64,000 nucleotides of DNA from Pseudonocardiales bacterium (GTDB lineage Bacteria > Actinomycetota > Actinomycetes > Mycobacteriales > Pseudonocardiaceae): positions 42,970-106,969 of the forward strand of contig JAFAWY010000117.1 of assembly GCA_019241525.1 (NCBI GenBank), read 5' to 3'. The translations under genes were made by a program, and so were the position numbers. This document shows, piece by piece, positions 60,468 to 64,000 of this stretch. A model generated the notes under the pieces. The model had not been told where the DNA came from. It searched no databases and worked only from the letters and a program-made list of their open reading frames with translations. Position 1 is the first letter of the stretch. Each line of letters begins with the position of its first letter.

Positions 60468-62585
60468 ATGAGACGAAGGTTTTTCACGCCCGGACTGATC
60501 GCCGTGGCGCCTCAGTGGCAACGTACGGACGGCGAACTGCGGGTGATTGGCGTCGTCCCACCCGACCCGGCCACCCCTGCACACGATCCTCCGTTGGATC
60601 CGCGCGATGAGGCGGTCTTCCTGCTGACGGCGGCCGCCGAGATCGAGCATGCGCTCATGGTGCAATACCTCTACGCTGCCTACACGGTGCGCGTACCCGC
60701 GGACGACCCGAATTCTGATCAGCTTGGGCAAGTGCAAGAGTTGCTGACCCAGATCGCTCGCGAGGAGATGGGCCATCTCGCCACCGTGCAGAATCTGTTG
60801 CATCTAGTCGGTGGACCGCTGAATTTCAACCGGGAACACTCGCCTTACGCCAGCGAAATCTACCCTTTCCGCTTTAAGTTGGAGCCTTTGACACTGGATT
60901 CCCTCGCCAAGTACGTGACCGCCGAAAGCCCCTTGGAGGTCCCCTCTGACCTGCCGGGGGACGATAAGGCACTACTCGTGCAAATCAGCAAGGACGCGAT
61001 CCGATCCAATGACGGGCACGATGTCCACCACGTCGGCCCCATCTTTGCGCGGCTGGCGCACCTGTTTCAAGCGGTGCTGGCCGACGACGATTTCCGGCTA
61101 GACACCTTTGGACAGCAAGCGAAGTTCCAAGATTGGGGTTTCCAGCCGGCAAGTCCGGAAACCGGTGAGACGCTGATTATCGACTCGTTTCCGAACACGG
61201 ACGTGGACCAGGTGCGCGCGGCAGCCGTCACTGCGGTGCAGAAAATTGCTGCGCAGGGTGAGGGCTTCGACACCGCTCCAGCCGGACCTACCGGTTCGGA
61301 GTCGCACTTCGAGCGATTTTTTGATATCTACAAGCGGGTATCGCAGCTGTCCACAGCCGGAGCGGTTATCACCTGGCCGGTGGCCGAAAACCCGAACACC
61401 ACCTCTGCACCACCTGAACAGCCCGGTCTGGCCGACATGGTCACGATGGTGCAAGAGGCGCAGCTCAGCAAGGGGCGCATTAACCATCCGCGAGCCCGGG
61501 CGTGGGCACAGCTGTTCAATCTACGTTACCGGATGTTGCTGGCTCGGTTGTCGCATTTTCTGCGGCTAGGCCAAAACCTTTACCTCGATGAATCTGGCGC
61601 CCAACTGGGCGATCGGACTCCTCGGGGTTTGCTGCTGATATGGACTTTTGATGAGATGCGACATCTGGCGAAGATCGCTACCAAGCTGGTACAGCTGCCC
61701 AAAGATGATCCGCCAGGACAGCTCCACGCCGGCCCGCCCTTCGAGTTGCCCTACACCCTGAACCTTCCGGAAAGTGAACCGCAGCGCTGGCGCACGCATC
61801 TGGACATATCCCGTGCCGCTGTGCGACTGATCCGTCAACAGCTTCAGCCCGACACCCAAGTTCAGAATCGCGACGGCTTCCTCGACGATCTGGTCAAGCT
61901 CGACGAGCAGACCCAAACTGTGATGCAGGCCCTCGCCAACGGCCAAGGCATACCATCAGAAAGCCTGCCAAGGGACTTCCAGAAAGCGGTTCGAATTCTT
62001 GAGGATGCTATTCGCGGCTTCACAATCGGCCAGCATGGAAACTTTTGGGCCGGCAAAACTCGTGACCAGTTCCTCAAAACCAGAGTGTTTGGCGTACACC
62101 CGGTGGAATCGAACCCGGATGGTACCGTTAACCCCGATCCCGAGGCAGCACATCTGGTGCGACGCCTGCAAGGTACCGAGCCGTCGCAGATGCCTCTCTT
62201 CCGTCCTGCGGTCCCCCCCGAACGCATCAGGTTCATCCGCGACTGGATCAGCCAAGGCTGTCCAGACAACGAGCCGCCCGGGCAGGTCGGCCTCAAGCAC
62301 GAACAGGATCCCGTGCCGGAGCCTCTCAGCCTTCCACCACAACCACCATCGACAACACCGCTCAGCTTCGAAGCGGATATCAAGGGCCTGTTCCGGGAGA
62401 ACCCCGACCGCGTGGCGATGCGTGCCATCGCGGGATTTGATCTACACCGCTTTGACGACGTCAGTGATCACGCAGATGCGATCTTGGCCAGGCTGGAAGA
62501 CGGCAGCATGCCGTGCGACGGCAGCTGGCCTCCGGATCGCATCGCGCTGTTCCGCAAATGGATCGAGGACAACAAACGGCCCTAA
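60468..62585 (+). CDS. VioB-type ferritin-like protein (iminophenyl-pyruvate dimer synthase family)
   Basis: This 705-residue protein has an N-terminal ferritin-like domain of the VioB/RebD type (about residues 40-300). The di-metal-type residues appear in LLTAAAEIEHALMVQYLYAAYT (E58, E60, H61) and AREEMGHLATVQNLLHLVGGP (E99, E100, H103), with another such segment later, LLLIWTFDEMRHLAKIA (about 390). The C-terminal third has two repeats ending in PPERIRFIRDWI and PPDRIALFRKWI, and FEADIKGLFRENPDRVAMR between them. In VioB and RebD the domain couples indole imines in violacein and rebeccamycin synthesis, but the partners for that are missing. It probably performs an oxidative or metal-binding role with the propeller gene before it. 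Confidence 0.82.
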   Translation: MRRRFFTPGLIAVAPQWQRTDGELRVIGVVPPDPATPAHDPPLDPRDEAVFLLTAAAEIEHALMVQYLYAAYTVRVPADDPNSDQLGQVQELLTQIAREEMGHLATVQNLLHLVGGPLNFNREHSPYASEIYPFRFKLEPLTLDSLAKYVTAESPLEVPSDLPGDDKALLVQISKDAIRSNDGHDVHHVGPIFARLAHLFQAVLADDDFRLDTFGQQAKFQDWGFQPASPETGETLIIDSFPNTDVDQVRAAAVTAVQKIAAQGEGFDTAPAGPTGSESHFERFFDIYKRVSQLSTAGAVITWPVAENPNTTSAPPEQPGLADMVTMVQEAQLSKGRINHPRARAWAQLFNLRYRMLLARLSHFLRLGQNLYLDESGAQLGDRTPRGLLLIWTFDEMRHLAKIATKLVQLPKDDPPGQLHAGPPFELPYTLNLPESEPQRWRTHLDISRAAVRLIRQQLQPDTQVQNRDGFLDDLVKLDEQTQTVMQALANGQGIPSESLPRDFQKAVRILEDAIRGFTIGQHGNFWAGKTRDQFLKTRVFGVHPVESNPDGTVNPDPEAAHLVRRLQGTEPSQMPLFRPAVPPERIRFIRDWISQGCPDNEPPGQVGLKHEQDPVPEPLSLPPQPPSTTPLSFEADIKGLFRENPDRVAMRAIAGFDLHRFDDVSDHADAILARLEDGSMPCDGSWPPDRIALFRKWIEDNKRP

Positions 62586-63050
62586 GTTAGCTTTTGCAAT
62601 TACCCAGCGAATCGATGGGTAGGCGCAAATTAATGCAGCGGTGCAAACCATGGCCCGACCATAGAAGCTACAGCCCGGTAGTTGCACCTGCCCGCGTCCA
62701 GGCGGTCCCTCTCATGGGCCGTCGAACGTAGTGATGAACTGCAGGCACCGTCGTTGGCCTGTGTCGAGTAGTTGAGCTTGTCGATGTCGGATAGTCCTTG
62801 ATAGGCACCAGATCGCCGTAGCTGACTGCGGCACCGGGGAATTTTCTCCGCGTACACGGATTTCATTCCGATGACGCTGCGCCCCGCACACCAGCACCAG
62901 AAGTCCAGCAAGCGACGGGGAGACGGCCACCGTCCCCACAACGGACACCCGAGCTCAGGACAGGTCATACGCGGCGAACGACCGGCAAGAAATGGTCGGC
63001 GGCACCACCCGAAGATCAACTGGTGGTGCCTGCCAGGCTATCTAGAGAGC
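62586..63050. other. Intergenic region, no supported gene
   Basis: About 465 bases between the convergent ferritin-like gene and the WD40 fragment. No supported frame and no strong hairpin were identified. Confidence 0.4.
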
Positions 63051-63710
63051 TCAGTGTGGCCGATGTAGGTGAGAAGTAACGGTGCCACCCAGTCGCCAAG
63101 TTCGGCGGAGCGAGTCCAGTAGTCGATGGGTGACACTGGTTTTGCCGTCCTGGAGACCGGCCAGTCCGAGGAAGTTGAGTGCGTCGGTGTTCCCGGAGTC
63201 AGCGGCAGTTTCCAGTTGCCGGATGTGAATGTCGGTGATGGTCTGGTTGATGGTCGCGGAGTAGGCGGCGGCTTCTTTGTGGCCAGATTCGGCCGTGCTG
63301 CCCAGCAGCGCCAAGGCACGTTGGGGGTTTCCGCGGACGGCTTCGATGGGAGCCAGTTTGAGTACTGCGCGGGCGTCGCCGTCTGCGGCGGCTTGTCTCC
63401 ACAGTGCCGAACCATCATTGCTGGCGGTGGCCACCAGGATCGCGTTGAGGGATACCGACACCGCCACCACCGTGGCGTCCGGATCCAAGCGCGCCAGCTC
63501 AGCACCGGTGGTGACGTCGAATATCGGCGCCGAACCATCGCGGCTTGCGCTGGTCACCCGCCTGCCATCAAGGGAGAAGGCCACTGCCAGCACGATGTCG
63601 TCGTGGTGGCAACAGGCCAGTGCCACGCCTGTGATGGCGTCAAACACCGCGCAACGATGGCCGCCAGACTCCATACCGCGGGCATCCGTGTTCATCGCCC
63701 AGCACGCCAC
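63051..63710 (-). pseudogene. WD40-repeat protein fragment with Sel1-like tail
   Basis: About 219 residues are open. The first part has two to three WD40 strands (HDDIVLAVAFSLDGRRVTSASRDGSAPIFDVTTGAEL and VSLNAILVATASNDGSALW). It then changes to a helical, Sel1/TPR-like repeat (WRQAAADGDARAVLKLAP, AADSGNTDALNFLGLAGLQDG). No start with a ribosome-binding site is visible, and a functional WD40 propeller would need several more blades upstream, so this looks like the 3' end of a larger gene. Similarity in type to the WD40 part of the nSTAND protein at 25-29 kb is noted, but relatedness is not shown. Confidence 0.5.
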
Positions 63711-63889
63711 CGCTGCCGCACCTGCCTAACGTGCTGGCACGACGTCCCGGCCGGCCACGCACTCCACGACGCCGAGTAAGGTGACGTCGTGAAGCCAATC
63801 TGCCCACCGGGGTCGGGCCGCGCTGGGATTCGCTGAGTGCTGAAGGTAGCGCTCTAACGTGAGACTGGACCTAGCCACGCGGGCTGTTG

Positions 63890-64000
63890 TTACCCGGCGG
63901 AGCGTGAGCGGAGCCGGGTTAGTGGTTGTGGGTTGATGGTGACGGTATGTCCCAGGGCTTCCAGTTTGGCTATCAGGCGCCGGGTTTCTCGCTCGGGGTC
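63890..64000 (-). CDS. C-terminal end of a gene running off the right edge, possibly a transposase
   Basis: The minus-strand frame is open from the window edge to a TAA at 63890-63892. It gives 36 residues, including ETRRLIAKLEALGHTVTINP and ending TRLRSRSAG. The pattern of a helical ERxxRRLIAxLEALGHxVTxxP tail resembles the ends of some transposases, but with 36 residues this is a guess. Only the C-terminus is present. Confidence 0.3.
   Translation of the reverse strand, partial: DPERETRRLIAKLEALGHTVTINPQPLTRLRSRSAG

Noticed and set aside
60468..62585. Violacein or rebeccamycin-type pathway
   Set aside because: The ferritin-like domain is present, but no tryptophan oxidase or other partner genes are found.

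Overview
The window reads as a chromosomal accessory region of a high-GC actinobacterium, most likely an environmental Mycobacterium or close relative. The basis is overall base composition, frequent GTG starts, and family content: a Pls/PosA-type NRPS tail, a proline-rich SLT lytic transglycosylase, an ABC1 kinase plus P450, a Tat-exported phospholipase C-like phosphoesterase and a purple acid phosphatase. No rRNA, tRNA, CRISPR array or complete insertion sequence was seen. Genus is inference.

Layout. 1-8.8 kb: C-terminal part of a Pls/PosA-like protein, membrane and envelope genes, and a broken CopD-like gene. 9.1-12.6 kb: a TetR repressor with an 18-bp perfect operator palindrome, diverging from an overlapping ABC1 kinase-P450 pair, then a small Trp/Tyr-rich peptide gene. 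12.7-17.3 kb: a 75-bp tandem repeat, a secreted phosphoesterase and a convergent purple acid phosphatase. 17.6-22.9 kb: a one-TM protein, a DUF72 protein, then a coupled CHAT protease/LCAT-like lipase pair.

22.8-30.2 kb, minus strand, is the most notable part: a compact run of six genes, namely SIR2-like NADase, nSTAND1 ATPase with WD40 propellers, and a complete lasso-peptide set (precursor, macrolactam synthetase, RRE protein, transglutaminase-like protease). The 49-codon precursor carries the Y-x2-P-x-L-x3-G leader signature and a predicted 16-residue core. A conflict-type SIR2/STAND module physically joined to a lasso-peptide pathway, abutting a CHAT/lipase pair, is the best candidate here for an undescribed system. 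Shared transcription and function are inference.

30.7-32.4 kb: GalE-like epimerase and a GNAT acetyltransferase. 33.3-48.7 kb: an orphan biosynthetic cluster headed by two LmbU-family regulators, with an SDR lacking its catalytic Tyr, an EamA exporter, a DUF2000 protein, a PP-loop ATPase, a DRE-TIM aldolase, a FAH-family enzyme, a stand-alone adenylation-carrier protein, a glutamine-dependent amidotransferase of the AsnB type and a type II thioesterase. A perfect 20-bp palindrome sits in its central divergent region. A cobalt-type nitrile hydratase pair without a visible activator lies beside it.

49-62.6 kb: a LuxR-type regulator remnant, a gene-poor kilobase, then a divergent locus of unusual proteins: two unrecognised families, two HELCEA-motif paralogues (one broken), a frameshifted galactose/glyoxal-oxidase-like enzyme, a Ycf48-like propeller and a VioB-type ferritin-like protein. 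The right edge holds a WD40 fragment and the tail of a gene that may be a transposase. Several genes (CopD-like, HELCEA paralogue, oxidase, LuxR-type) carry nonsense or frameshift lesions. These suggest decay, although single-base sequencing errors cannot be excluded.
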